Positions 54,601 through 63,251 are shown, counted from the first letter of the stretch. The stretch is DNA of 64,000 nt from Cohnella sp. SGD-V74 (GCF_003001675.1 NZ_PVYW01000029.1:32456-96455), one strand, 5' to 3'. A program made the numbers and translations. The notes: a model not told the origin generated them from the letters alone.

Positions 54601-57600
54601 CCCCATTCGAGCCCAATCTCTGTGCCCTGCGCGGTCAGCACCAGATCCGCCAATACCGCCTCCGAAAGCGAGATTCGCTGCAAGTACAGTCCGGATTCGA
54701 TGCGTTCGCTGCCGCGAACCATGTTCATCATCGCGGATCTGAAGGCAGCGCGCGTGGCGTCGCCGCTTAGCAGACCGAGATCCGAACCGGCCGTGATCGG
54801 CAAAGCCGGATCGTAGGGAACGCTGACTTGCGAGGCTTGCTGCGTCATCCGGTCCCATAGGAACAAATTGCTGATGCTGTCCGTATCCCCAGGCACGATG
54901 TGCTTGCCGGAAGAACCGAATAGCACGTAACGCCCGTCATCGCTCAGACCGTAAGGAGCCATGGAGTCAAGCGTCATCGGACTGCCCGCAGGAATTTCGA
55001 TCAGCGGCACGGGCGCGGTGCCGGCCGGCGCTTCCGAATCGAATAAGAGAGTTCGGTTGGTCAGGGTTGTGTTGATTCGAACCGTCGCATTGAACACGAT
55101 GTGGCGGCCGCTTGCATCCATATAAGGCGAGCCTGCTGACACGTAGCTGCCCTGAATCAGACCGCTGACCCATACGAGCCGAGGCTCCTCCGGATTCCGT
55201 CCGTCATACCAATACACATCGGAGCTGCCGTTCTTATCGCCGTCGGCCAGATCGGTGAAGGTTTCGAACGTCATCACCTTGCCGTCCGCGCTGAGATCCG
55301 TTCCACTGCCGGCGATGCGCGGCGATTGGCCGTCCGGCATGTACAACGGCGCCATCGCCCGGCTTCGGGTATCGTACGTTGCCGCATAATAGCCCGTGCC
55401 GGAAGGAGGCGATTGGACGATATTGCGGGCGTTCGTGCTGAACACGATCGTGCTGCCGTCCGCGCTGATAACCGGGTCCGAACTGTCGCCGTCCTGGCCT
55501 TCGCTTCGGACCGGAACGGTCAGCCTGGTCAAAGAGGTATCGCCGGGCTCATCGTAAACGCCGTTATCGTTCACGTCCCGATCCAGCAGGAATACGTCCC
55601 ATTTGCCATTCGTATCCGGCGTGTTCGCCAGCAAATTGGAGGCTCGCGAACCGAATGCGATGTAACGTCCGTCTCCGCTGATCGTGCCGAAGCTCGAATT
55701 GGAGTTGCCCAGCTTGCCGTCGTCGCTGCGGCTGACGAGCATGACGGCCCCTCGCTCCGCGTCATACATGTACAATTGGGTAGTCGAGCTGTACGCATCG
55801 TATTGCTGGCGGTCATCCTCCGGGACGAGTCCAATCATGTTGGTCAAAAATAGCGTATACCGTCCGTCGTCGCTGACGTCGACGATACTGGGACTGTGTC
55901 CAGGCGCAGGTTGACCCGTTTCTCGTTGCACGTCGATCCTTACGATCGCCGGACCGTTCGGCAGCCTGCTTTGCGTCCAAGCGCCTTCGCCGCGATTGCC
56001 GTCACCATCGACGATTACGACCGAAAACTCGTAAAACGAGCCGTTCTCCAAATTCGTCACCGGCGCCGAAACGACGCTGCGCGGGTACAGGGGCGACTCA
56101 TAGACGGCTCCGCCCGGCTTGCGCCAGCGCACTTTCGCGCCGACGATATCGGAGTCCGGCGGATACGTCCAGGATACGAGCGCCCCTCCAAGCTCCGGCG
56201 CCGCGGTTACGTCCGCAGCGGACGGGGGCGTCGTCTCCCGGGCGGCCAGCGTCGTCGCCGTCGACTCTGCCGTCCACTCCGACCAGACGTAGCCGGGCGT
56301 CCCCGCCGCCACGCGATAGCGGTGCGCCGTTCCCGGAGCCAACCCGTCCGCGGCGAACGAAGTAGAAGCCGTAATGCCCGCTACCCGGCCATCGATCGAT
56401 ATTTTGTACCAGGCCGCTCCCGGCACAGCCGGCCAGCTCAGCGCAATATAAGTTCCGCCTGGCGCGACGGTCACGGATGCGCCTCCCGGCCATTCCGGAG
56501 CAGCGGCATCCATCGGCAGCGCCACGGCATACAAATCTCGAACGGCGTCTGCCTCGGCCGTCTCCGTCATATTCGTCGCGCTCGTCTCGAACACGACGGC
56601 AGCTCCATCCGCGCTCAACACTGCACGATCCGCCGGCTGATCGGCATTGCCGCCGCCTGCCGTCTTGCTCACCCACCTTGTCGCACCGGCAATCCGGTCA
56701 CGCACGTAAACGTCCGCCCTGCCGCCGTCGGCCGGATCGAAGGCGCCGTCGGTATGAAACGCTACGTAACGGCCGTCCGCGCTGATCGAAGGATCGAAGG
56801 CGTCCATCGGGACCTGCTGCCCTTGGCCGTTCAGGCTGGCCAGCTCCGTTGTGCCATTCACGCGATCGTAGACGTACACGTCCTGAACCTGCTGCGTATC
56901 CGCCGGAACGATATTGCTCGCCTTGGACAGATAAGCGACATAACGGCCGTCCGCGCTGATAATCGGATAATAGCTGTAATGATTGCCGCGCTCTCCGGTC
57001 GGCGACCGGCTGATCATCTTCATCTCATCCAGCGCGGCGTCGTACAAATAGACTGCCCGGTCGTTGCTGCCGATCGTCGTTCTCGTATCGTCGGGCACGA
57101 TTTTCGTGCCGATCGAATCGAAGGCAATGAAGCGGCCGTCCGCGCTGATCGACACCCTCGAACGGAACGTCTCGTAGATGTAGGTCTGTTGCGCCACGCG
57201 CTTCACCGTGTCGGTCCGCCGATCCAGACGCCAGATGTCATGCGTTCCGCTAGAGGCGGGCTTGCCCGCATAAGCGACATAGCGACCATCGGCGCTGATC
57301 CCGTAGGAGCTGCCCGCTCCGGCGAATTCCGAGCCTGAGACGAAGGATGCAATCCGCTGTACGGAATCTGTAACCGCATCGTAGAGGAATAGATCCTCAT
57401 GGTTATTCGTATCCCCGCTAACCAGATTCGTCGCCTTCGATGTGAACAACACATACGCCCCGTCGAAGCTGACATAGGGCGCATAGCTGTCGCCGTTCGA
57501 TTGAACGCCGCCCGCTCCGAAGCTGATCCGCTTCGTCGTGCCGAATTGCCGATCGTGAAGGAACACATCCTGCCTGCCATTCGTGTCCCCGTCCACGAGA

Positions 57601-57983
57601 TTCGAGCCGGCCGACGCGAACGCGACATAGCGACCGTCGCCGCTCACCGACGCGGACTTGCTGTCGCCTGTCCCAGGCGCCCCTCCGACAGCGGCGCTGA
57701 TCTTGACCGGCAGGCCATATACGGCATCCGTGACCGAGAAGTTCCCTTCATCGCCGTATACGACATTGTCGATCGAAGCGCCTTCTTCACCTTGCAGTTC
57801 TCCGCTCAGCTGCCCGATCCATTCAGCGAACGAAGCCATAGGGTCACCTGACGGCCGCTCCTGCGCAACGGCCAGTTGTTCGAAGCTGCTCATCAGCAGC
57901 GACGCCGTAAGCAGCAGAGTAAACCCGTATTTCCGCGTGCTCCGCCAACGCCTCTTGAAGCCCGACATCCATCCGCTTGTCAT
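48642..57983 (-). CDS. Giant secreted SLH surface protein with beta-propeller and FN3 domains
   Basis: About 3,113 residues from the ATG at 57983 (GGGAG 7 bp upstream; a GTG at 58019 is an alternative). A signal peptide (KYGFTLLLTASLLMSSFEQLAVAQ) is followed by PD40/TolB-type propeller repeats, e.g. SADGRYVAYLSKASNIVPADT and DVYVYDR (about 57690-56550). Then come two FN3 domains (56540-55960), a second propeller (55890-54680), another FN3, carboxypeptidase-regulatory-like and Big-type domains, a long unassigned middle, two FN3 domains near 50280-49700, and a GNPGNSGNPGNSG linker. Three SLH repeats close it (49215-48660), anchoring it to pyruvylated cell-wall polymer. Function may be adhesion or polymer binding; no catalytic site seen. 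Confidence 0.85.
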   Translation of the reverse strand: MTSGWMSGFKRRWRSTRKYGFTLLLTASLLMSSFEQLAVAQERPSGDPMASFAEWIGQLSGELQGEEGASIDNVVYGDEGNFSVTDAVYGLPVKISAAVGGAPGTGDSKSASVSGDGRYVAFASAGSNLVDGDTNGRQDVFLHDRQFGTTKRISFGAGGVQSNGDSYAPYVSFDGAYVLFTSKATNLVSGDTNNHEDLFLYDAVTDSVQRIASFVSGSEFAGAGSSYGISADGRYVAYAGKPASSGTHDIWRLDRRTDTVKRVAQQTYIYETFRSRVSISADGRFIAFDSIGTKIVPDDTRTTIGSNDRAVYLYDAALDEMKMISRSPTGERGNHYSYYPIISADGRYVAYLSKASNIVPADTQQVQDVYVYDRVNGTTELASLNGQGQQVPMDAFDPSISADGRYVAFHTDGAFDPADGGRADVYVRDRIAGATRWVSKTAGGGNADQPADRAVLSADGAAVVFETSATNMTETAEADAVRDLYAVALPMDAAAPEWPGGASVTVAPGGTYIALSWPAVPGAAWYKISIDGRVAGITASTSFAADGLAPGTAHRYRVAAGTPGYVWSEWTAESTATTLAARETTPPSAADVTAAPELGGALVSWTYPPDSDIVGAKVRWRKPGGAVYESPLYPRSVVSAPVTNLENGSFYEFSVVIVDGDGNRGEGAWTQSRLPNGPAIVRIDVQRETGQPAPGHSPSIVDVSDDGRYTLFLTNMIGLVPEDDRQQYDAYSSTTQLYMYDAERGAVMLVSRSDDGKLGNSNSSFGTISGDGRYIAFGSRASNLLANTPDTNGKWDVFLLDRDVNDNGVYDEPGDTSLTRLTVPVRSEGQDGDSSDPVISADGSTIVFSTNARNIVQSPPSGTGYYAATYDTRSRAMAPLYMPDGQSPRIAGSGTDLSADGKVMTFETFTDLADGDKNGSSDVYWYDGRNPEEPRLVWVSGLIQGSYVSAGSPYMDASGRHIVFNATVRINTTLTNRTLLFDSEAPAGTAPVPLIEIPAGSPMTLDSMAPYGLSDDGRYVLFGSSGKHIVPGDTDSISNLFLWDRMTQQASQVSVPYDPALPITAGSDLGLLSGDATRAAFRSAMMNMVRGSERIESGLYLQRISLSEAVLADLVLTAQGTEIGLEWGDPAPGSDIDAFRVVRKQGSGQWETLADNISAATRAYTDRTAQPGMTYTYAVHRLFGGTASPFSVEKTITIAGGLGSFSYTTPLYFREYAGQQEKIALRLTGEPGVDPGSATAQLEYTDSDGVQRTKRVNLTEDNTAPGVYTGELEVPELAAELLSLKGTLETSDGSVLEKEALRKPIPVGATALVEVAGNAAPEDGVLTIRSASAHANQSVVLGGRSTIEFRGLPPANDYTFVLIGAGGVDLLSENPERPPSLDVRAGDRRNVRVEPMLPASLTLAISNERGSFGGVHVVVSDESGRTIAAGTTLQNGWLTFAPFRQMTGRQAKIVATPSDPVYAPVELTLELKGGSQNESIRIPLRTDAAIAGTIVDPEGKPVRGATVQVSSRGSNFQTVTDENGEYSLSVPAGDVQLQVLIEGGFSGGWVKLRAESGQTLRHNFRFSTPVPAVIKLNLYTEDVSGVWIGPYELDWREFVHFHIHTTGHRAGGYHPLLVYAAVGDKVNVCANGAEGGYDSGCVEVVIDDDRRVEAELRLQRLRSNVDGSLTETPASLTVYKLDNSGRRQYAASATVSDSRFSIDLPGKGLYELRAQYARSGATVIRTFELDDNDEIDLGELSPEPMGTFARHAGNYVLLGTSNAVPGTTVTVRIGYRNGSSEQAGSASVLLDVPAGATLVPGSAVWNGQPVSPTETNGKYILNLGNVPAQGTGTIQYSLLLPSEWSGDHLDVSPRIAFTRRGAQVEEEIGFARAAVAQVTLVAPERTAYREFRVTGTAPAGSRVVVYAGDLVVGAAETTSAGRWGIKAAMNGETANRWQLRAVASLGAKSWSSEPRTVDYDENHVEPISFTMQQTDGRKIVLDPRESEPRFPYVFVPTLPFVMTVKFNHPDRVRDVAFYLGDTRVEASLKDGVHTAVASGTAKPGPIGIDYRAQEAPTEWNGRVPPSAEIRAALPPAFRDATTSNLTVSQRSPDGSRQSMTYEGKLPGAEGDVDMKVTASLERTTYTPTAADLALAEETGVPVYGLNLSPSFNNGVLRIEMTGYLQESALQGGLNVGEAMALLAAGADAQTASALKSSGTVDKGAEVRALSSGIGAIATRVVVFFGKEQGTNTWKTIDSAWTVYDGRGSGDVLSRLEGLMDYVALNCDPRLQDVYHHHINFLKNHLIAVELTKAAILVAGAVAGPATFGIGTVALFLVSNMTGKLLDAQMQGMIDNLEVDLHNNPYCKKPEPKPKRKIADPEWIYDPSGYVYEVSEDNRIEGVKATALRWNEEAGRWDVWNSDWYGQDNPLYTDADGRYAWDVPEGKWKVRYEKEGYLPAESEELIVLPPHFDVNIPMVSTLPAKPVRVEAAPGGASVDILFDRHVDGDAVSGQLLAVIDDEGDVTGTWAVAGTVTDGDSKRVRFTPDAPLANGAYRIYVDGGLTSYAGVPLVEPYEETFEVTDEGTGPAGVLDVQAEADSGSALLTWKLPDDTELSRLVVAYRKSGSSEAHKLVELREVRTFALLEGLEANTSYEVEVRSYDTHDRFGAATITFGTAGVQPASRDFVPPGPVIAVAATPAASSVGIAWTDPNDNDLATIMIRWTKQGDTTASAPVSVPKGAGRHTINGLASSTDYEIAIWTVDNAGNASPPQTLNATTKAGSGSGNPGGAGNPGNSGNPGNSGHPGSADTERADIGTVAGELKFFDGSFKLWLPAGAAEAAKQVAATRHDDAPTPASGHLRLLSKAYEWRLEPEGGRLTAAGKLTIAYDEAMLRGADIRKLGIYRQDEADRTKWIYVGGIVDGADRTVTAETKEPGTYAVLLAEIRFGDLANHWSRADVEALAARGIVSGDPDGSFRPNGRITRAEFVKLLMPLLGADATAGEAPEFGDVASNAWYAPFVSRAAEAGIVQGAGGRFRPGDPVTREEMAVMLFRALRVDPDIKLNAQAVLDGMADADRVSGWALLQIAYAVQNGLLQGGSGGKLRPEATATRAEAAVIVLRALTAQGLIVTNSK

Positions 57984-58308
57984 CGATCCGCTCCCTGCTT
58001 TCCGATATGTATGCAACACTGGTCCCATTCCTCCCTTTATCCGACTCGAGCCGCCATACGTCCCGCCCCGTCTCCCGATGCTGTCATCCGCACAATGACG
58101 GTCGATCCGGCACAATGAATCGCCCTCGCGGACCTGTTGGACTCATGCGAGGGGTACTCCTTTCAGCGTAAGGATCCCCTGTAATCCCGTCTAGTGAGCG
58201 GTTGTCATCGGTTTTGTCATGGCAGTCACTTTTTTTCGCCGCGAGTCATAGGACCTCCACAAGAAAAAAACGGCCCCTTCACTGAGGGACCGGACCTGGA
58301 CAGACTTT
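57984..58308 (-). other. Long structured leader and upstream region of the giant gene
   Basis: No gene. On the minus strand two hairpins share bases. One (58151-58179) pairs GGGGATCCTT with AAGGAGTACCCC. The other (58123-58153) pairs CCCTCGC with GCGAGGG. They use the same CCC stretch and so could be alternatives. I do not recognise a known riboswitch. Confidence 0.4.
58262..58292 (-). terminator. Terminator of the beta-helix gene
   Basis: CGGTCCCT pairs with AGGGGCCG (one wobble) on the minus strand and is followed by seven Ts. Confidence 0.8.
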
Positions 58309-60609
58309 TTACAACGCCGAATTATTGATCTGCTTCACATAAGGACTCACGCCAGTAACGGTAACGTTGTTGAACACATTGCCGGCCAACGTGAGAGAAT
58401 CGTTCTGGTTAAGCCAGTAGCCGTTCACGTTCGTATTCTCCAGGTAGCTGCCGGAGACGATCGCTTTGTTGCCATTGTTGGCCTTGCCGATGACGGCGTC
58501 TTGGAATTGGCTGTCCGTCACGACCGTATTGCCCTCCAGAACCGTTCCCAGACGATGGAAGCGGCAGCCCTGAACCGTAATCTTGCGAGGAAAGGCGGCC
58601 ATGTTGGAGCCGAACTGAATGTCCGTGGCGCCGAGCAGCGTGCTCTTGGCCCGCAAAAATTGGCTTCCCGAGACATGCGTACCCTCGAAACGCGCCGAAC
58701 CTTCGATCAGCGTCAACCCTTCGATCGTATTCGGGCGTCCGGCATAGTTCTGGGGAACGAGCACGGACACGTCATAGTTTTTCACCGTAATGTTGCGCAT
58801 GACCGCGCCCGTCGCCAGCACGCTGAATTTCGGAGTCAGAGCATTGTCCGGCCGCCAGTCCCGCTCCACCGTCACATTGGAGATATAGCACCGTCCGTAA
58901 TTGTACCGGCTGATATTAAATCCGGATTCTCCCGCATCCGTAATGGTCACCGGTGTTCCGCCCTTCGTCTCCGCAACCTGGAAGCTCGTAGAGGTAATAT
59001 TGACCGTGTAGTACAGCTTGTCCACGCTAATCCCGGCGGGAACTCTGCCTGCCCACTGCTCGAAGCAGATTTGCGCGCCGTTGCCCATTCCATGGGGAGA
59101 CGCGTAAGTGAAAGTCCCTGTCGAGACATTAACCGCAGGCGTTCCGAAATACCCGTATACGCTGGAGCCGTAGAAGCTGCCGTCCTTGATCTGGATGTTC
59201 TGCACGACAGCGCCTCGCACATCGAGCAGCTTCAGGTTGCCTTTGTAGAACACCCCGCCATTGACGAAGTGGTCCCCCTGCACCCATAGCTCGCACTCGA
59301 TAAACGTATTGTTGAGATACTGGATAAACCGGTAGTTCGGATACGAGCAGACGCCTCCGACATTGTAGCCTTCGAACGTGTTGTTTTCCAGTGTGATATA
59401 ATAGCCGTCGCAGTTGACGAAGTGGCCTTTGTAATTGTTGTAGATATGGTTGTTGGAAATGTAAATGCGATGGTTAAGCTCCAGGCCGATCGGCTGATCG
59501 GGCGTTCTGAACGGAATGTTGCTCTCCCCGACCATCGATTCCACGTCGATGCCGAACATCGGGGCTGTGCCGTTGCGGAAGTCGCTCGTTACGCCGTCCT
59601 CGTCCAGTCCGATATGGTGAATCTCGTTGTTGTAGACGTAGACGTCGTTCGAGCCGCACAGCGAGATGCCCTGCCTCCGGCAATGATGGATATCGCAGTT
59701 GCGGATGGTAATGTGCTGTCCCATCTCTTCCTGCGTGTAGTCGTTCGGATCGGGATGATGCTGCTGGACGCCGACCATGATGCCATCCCCGGCGCACGCG
59801 TAAATTTCGACATCGTCGATCAAAATATGATTGGCCCCATACAGTCCGATTCCGTGTCCGCCTTCGTGGGTATAGTACATGTTGTCCACCTTCATGCCCA
59901 GGGCGGCAATGTCCGGGTCGGTCAGCCCCAGTCCGGTAATATTGATGGCGAAGATCATTTTGTTGTTCGCGCTCATGTCCGGGTTCAGGAACCAGCCTCG
60001 ACCGGTCGGAGCGCCGGGAGCGAATTGTCCATTGTTCCTGTAATCGACGAAATTGGCGCTGGATACCGAATCCTTGTACTGGTAAAAATAATAGCCCGAT
60101 ACCGCCAATCCGTTCGTATTCCACAGCCTGAAGGTCGATAGCAGGCCGGGATGCTCGTAACGGTCCAGCACCTCGCTGCGAATCCAGTTCGGATCGCTGT
60201 TGAGAGATCCGTCCGGGTTTACGCCGCCTCTCTCGAACCCGACGTAAATTTCATAGACATGCGTCTCCTTGTCTCCTACGATCGTCCCTCCGGTAATTTT
60301 GCAGTCATGAACCCCTTTCAGCTGGAAAACGTTATAGTTCGGCGACGAATTGCCCTCCATTTCGACAACGCAATCTTGCGCCATTTCGAAGTGCAGACCG
60401 CTAGGGACGATAATCGCGGAAAATGTAGCCGGGTCCAGCCTCACCATGTAATGCCCGCCGGGCAAGAGCACATGATTGTACCCTTCCGCCATCGCCCAAG
60501 AGATTGCGTCGTTGATTCCCGCGGTCGTCTCCGCCGCGTGCGTTCCGTCATTGTAAATTCCGAACTCCGTCAGATCGATCCGATACGATGCGCTTCTCTC
60601 CTGTGTCAA
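58309..60609 (-). CDS. Right-handed parallel beta-helix protein (pectate-lyase-like fold)
   Basis: About 766 residues from TTG 60609, preceded by GGGGGTGG. Longer in-frame extension to 60717 lacks a ribosome site. The N-terminus (IDLTEFGIYNDGTHAAETTAGINDAISWAMAEGYNHVLLPGGHYMV) is the typical opening of pectate-lyase-3-like beta-helices, seen in phage tailspikes and bacterial glycan lyases. Many parallel-helix turns follow, e.g. ITIRNCDIHHCRRQGISLCGSNDVYVYNNEIHHIG. No signal peptide is seen, which favours a phage-type or non-classically exported protein. Catalytic residues cannot be assigned by eye. Confidence 0.85.
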   Translation of the reverse strand: MTQERSASYRIDLTEFGIYNDGTHAAETTAGINDAISWAMAEGYNHVLLPGGHYMVRLDPATFSAIIVPSGLHFEMAQDCVVEMEGNSSPNYNVFQLKGVHDCKITGGTIVGDKETHVYEIYVGFERGGVNPDGSLNSDPNWIRSEVLDRYEHPGLLSTFRLWNTNGLAVSGYYFYQYKDSVSSANFVDYRNNGQFAPGAPTGRGWFLNPDMSANNKMIFAINITGLGLTDPDIAALGMKVDNMYYTHEGGHGIGLYGANHILIDDVEIYACAGDGIMVGVQQHHPDPNDYTQEEMGQHITIRNCDIHHCRRQGISLCGSNDVYVYNNEIHHIGLDEDGVTSDFRNGTAPMFGIDVESMVGESNIPFRTPDQPIGLELNHRIYISNNHIYNNYKGHFVNCDGYYITLENNTFEGYNVGGVCSYPNYRFIQYLNNTFIECELWVQGDHFVNGGVFYKGNLKLLDVRGAVVQNIQIKDGSFYGSSVYGYFGTPAVNVSTGTFTYASPHGMGNGAQICFEQWAGRVPAGISVDKLYYTVNITSTSFQVAETKGGTPVTITDAGESGFNISRYNYGRCYISNVTVERDWRPDNALTPKFSVLATGAVMRNITVKNYDVSVLVPQNYAGRPNTIEGLTLIEGSARFEGTHVSGSQFLRAKSTLLGATDIQFGSNMAAFPRKITVQGCRFHRLGTVLEGNTVVTDSQFQDAVIGKANNGNKAIVSGSYLENTNVNGYWLNQNDSLTLAGNVFNNVTVTGVSPYVKQINNSAL

Positions 60610-60722
60610 TGCAAACCACCCCCATAGATGTCGAGCTTTCGATTTCGGCTCGCAGGACATGCTATGAGAGCTAATCTTCTCCCGTTCCAAAATTCCATGA
60701 ACGGCTTGAAGGGACATAGAAA

Positions 60723-60749
60723 GAAGCCCCGCCGGCTCGGCAGGGCTTC
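60723..60749 (-). terminator. Terminator of the lipoprotein gene
   Basis: GAAGCCC-GCC pairs with GGC-GGGCTTC; on the minus strand it is followed by TTTCT. Confidence 0.7.
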
Positions 60750-60771
60750 CTGTCTTCTCTATCTCTCTAGT

Positions 60772-61863
60772 TTAGAACTCTTCTTCAAAGCCGCCGAACA
60801 TGCCGCCCATTTCCGCTTCAACTTCTTCCATGGTCATGATTTCTTCGGCTTTCGGTTCGCCGGTCTCGAACTTCGGCTCTTCGTTGATGCCGGTCGTGTG
60901 GGAGACAAGCTTGATGCCCACGCTGCCCGTCAACTCTTCCGATTCGATAGCGGCGCTGATCTTGGCGTCCGTATAGACCGGATATTCTTTCTTATCCAGA
61001 GCGAAGTTAACGGTCAGATCCAGCTTCTTGAGCTCTTGCTTCATTTCCGCGAGAGCTTCGGATACTTCGCCGCTCTTCACGTCGGCCAGAGCCGTCTTCG
61101 CTTCATCGAGATCTTCTTGCTTCAGCTGCAGCATATCGCGATATTCCGCGTTCGTCGACAGAAGCTCGATGATTTCCGGAGCGATCTTCTCGATGACGGT
61201 ATTGATGAAGCCTTCGAGCTGGGATTGATCCAGGTGGAATTGAATGACTTGCTTGGCGTCGACGTCGGCAGGCAGACCTGCGTCCTTCGCTTTGACCGAC
61301 TTCAAGTAAGTGTCTTCTTCCACGTGCTTGAACACGATCTCGAGCAGATCGTTCGAGAGCTTCTGGGATTTCGCCACGTCAACGTTAGGCAACGGTTGAC
61401 CGGACTCTTCCGCAAGCTGCTCCAGATCGAGCTCGACGAACTTGTTTTGTACGCTTTCCGGAATCGGCAGCATCGGAATGTTCGGAATTTTAACCCAAAC
61501 CTTCTTCTGCGTCATGATGACCGGAACGTTAAAGGTAATAGCCAGGTCGCCCTTCAATGCCAATTGGAGGTTGAGCTCCATCAGCATCGGATCGGCGCGG
61601 TAAGCGCCCGTCCAGGACAGCTCGGCGCTCTTCAGCAGGTTCAAGACGGCTGCCGCTTCAGCCGCGCTTTCCCCATCCGAAGGGAAGTTGAAATCTTCGA
61701 TGACCATGCTGCCTTTGAAATTATACGATTTAATATCCGCTGATTTCGACATCGACGACTGGATAGCGTCTTTCGGCGACTTGTCTTTGGTGCAACCGCT
61801 GAGTACCAGGGCAACCGTTAACAGCATCGCAACAATGGCGAAACCTAACTTACGCTTGAACAA
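60772..61863 (-). CDS. DUF6612-like lipoprotein
   Basis: A 363-residue lipoprotein: signal peptide MFKRKLGFAIVAMLLTVALVLSGC with Cys24, then SPKDAIQSSMSKSADIKSYNFKGSMVIEDF and a two-lobed beta-rich region (EYPVYTDAKISAAIESEELTGSVGIKLVSH). The fold resembles LolA/LppX-like lipoproteins, in which a repeated antiparallel sheet can bind a lipid. The C-terminus is acidic and Met/Glu-rich. Function unknown; the family is common in Paenibacillus-type genomes. It has its own terminator. Confidence 0.75.
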   Translation of the reverse strand: MFKRKLGFAIVAMLLTVALVLSGCTKDKSPKDAIQSSMSKSADIKSYNFKGSMVIEDFNFPSDGESAAEAAAVLNLLKSAELSWTGAYRADPMLMELNLQLALKGDLAITFNVPVIMTQKKVWVKIPNIPMLPIPESVQNKFVELDLEQLAEESGQPLPNVDVAKSQKLSNDLLEIVFKHVEEDTYLKSVKAKDAGLPADVDAKQVIQFHLDQSQLEGFINTVIEKIAPEIIELLSTNAEYRDMLQLKQEDLDEAKTALADVKSGEVSEALAEMKQELKKLDLTVNFALDKKEYPVYTDAKISAAIESEELTGSVGIKLVSHTTGINEEPKFETGEPKAEEIMTMEEVEAEMGGMFGGFEEEF

Positions 61864-61996
61864 AATGCAAAAACCCCTTCCAAGTAATCTAAAATCTGAA
61901 AATCAAAACAAAGTTCATTGTAACTGATTTCCCAGCAGGGTGAAAGACCTTTAACCCTAAATTTTTGTTAAATTCCTGAAAGATCCGTAAAGCCTG

Positions 61997-62914
61997 TTAA
62001 TGAATGTCTTTCTTCTTGAACCGTCCGCCCTTCACGTCGTGGATGTTGCCGACCGCCAGGAACGCCGCAGGATCCATCTCTCCCACGATCGTCTTCAGCT
62101 TCGCTTCTTCCAGACGGTTAATGACGCAGAAGATCACCTTCTTCGAGTCTCCCGTGTATCCGCCTTCCCCGTGCAGGTACGTCACGCCGCGCCCAAGACG
62201 CGCCGTGATCGCGTCCCCGATCTCCTTGTGCTGATCGCTGATAATCCAGCAGGATTTCGACTCGTCGAAGCCTTCTATCGTAAGATCGATTACCTTGAAC
62301 GCGATATAGTATGCAATCATCGAGAACATCGCCCGGTCCCAGCTATAGACGAACCCCGCGCTGCTCAGAATGAAGAAGTTGATGAACATAACCACTTGCC
62401 CTACGGAAAAAGGAGATTTGCGGTTGAGCAGAATGGCGACGATCTCCGTCCCGTCCAACGATCCGCCCGCCCGGATCACGATGCCGGTCCCCGCGCCCAA
62501 GAAAATTCCTCCGAATACGGCGGCTAACAAAATATCGTCGGTGAAAGGTTTGTAGGGATGGAGCAGATAAGTGGATACGGACAGTACCGCTACGCCGAGG
62601 AGCGTGGATAACGCAAAGGTCTTGCCTATCGTTCGGTAACCGAGAATGAGAAAGGGTAGGTTGAGGATGAAGAGGAAGACTCCGATCGGAAGTGCGCTTA
62701 GGTAGGAGGACATAATCGAGATGCCCGTGATGCCGCCGTCTATGATCGAGTTGTTGACGAGGAAGATTTCCAAAGCTACAGCTACGAGAATCGCTCCAAC
62801 TATAATCAAGACGGTGCGACGAAAGATTTCCAGTGGGGCTTGCTTATGGTGCTGTATCGGTTTCGCCGCATTCACAGAGGTTGGCGCATCCAGAGATGTT
62901 GCTGCATCGGACAT
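61997..62914 (-). CDS. YitT family membrane protein
   Basis: A 305-residue protein with six membrane helices. The first (LIIVGAILVAVALEIFLVNNSIIDGGITGISIM) and GAGTGIVIRAGGSLDGTEIVAILLNRK carry the YitT/DUF161 glycine motifs. A C-terminal soluble DUF2179 domain follows (RGVTYLHGEGGYTGDSKKVIFCVINRLEEAKLKTIVGEMDPAAFLAVGNIHDVKGG). The start ATG 62914 has AAGGAGG 10 bp upstream; an ATG at 62941 lacks one. The family's transport role is unproven. Confidence 0.93.
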   Translation of the reverse strand: MSDAATSLDAPTSVNAAKPIQHHKQAPLEIFRRTVLIIVGAILVAVALEIFLVNNSIIDGGITGISIMSSYLSALPIGVFLFILNLPFLILGYRTIGKTFALSTLLGVAVLSVSTYLLHPYKPFTDDILLAAVFGGIFLGAGTGIVIRAGGSLDGTEIVAILLNRKSPFSVGQVVMFINFFILSSAGFVYSWDRAMFSMIAYYIAFKVIDLTIEGFDESKSCWIISDQHKEIGDAITARLGRGVTYLHGEGGYTGDSKKVIFCVINRLEEAKLKTIVGEMDPAAFLAVGNIHDVKGGRFKKKDIH

Positions 62915-63075
62915 GAGACTAGTTCCTCCTTCGAGCTTCATGAATCTATTATACCAATCCCTATACTAGGGGTAAACCTAACACAGTCACGGAAACAAGC
63001 GATGCGGCCTCAAGTCGTCGCTCATGGAAAAAAATCCCGGCACAGGGCCGGGATTAGATCGATTGCGAACGGTGA

Positions 63076-63228
63076 TTAACCTTCCGCGTTATTATGTCGG
63101 GTGTGATTGCGGTTCTTCACTTTTTTCGAGCCGGATAGCGGCTTGTTGGGCTGGTGGTCCACGACGGAGTGACGGGGGCCGTGCTCTTCGTCGGGTTGAG
63201 GCACGGATTGCGACTTTGGTTTGCTCAT
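63076..63228 (-). CDS. sspP: Small acid-soluble spore protein P
   Basis: A 50-residue protein too short for routine gene calls, read directly from the minus strand. It reads MSKPKSQSVPQPDEEHGP... and then PLSGSKKVKNRNHTRHNNAEG. The segment LSGSKKVKNRNHTR is the hallmark of SspP. SspP is packaged in the mature spore core and is expected to be made in the forespore under sigma-G. Ribosome site GGAGA is 9 bp before the ATG. It lies 23 bp downstream of another small gene, forming an operon. Confidence 0.88.
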   Translation of the reverse strand: MSKPKSQSVPQPDEEHGPRHSVVDHQPNKPLSGSKKVKNRNHTRHNNAEG

Positions 63229-63251
63229 GGCGCTATCGTCTCCTCTTCTCG

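Noticed and set aside
48669..57851. Several long plus-strand frames (for example 50052-51014, 55896-57338)
   Set aside because: All are antisense to the giant SLH protein, which shows clear domain repeats throughout; their Arg/His-rich composition is typical of antisense frames in GC-rich DNA.
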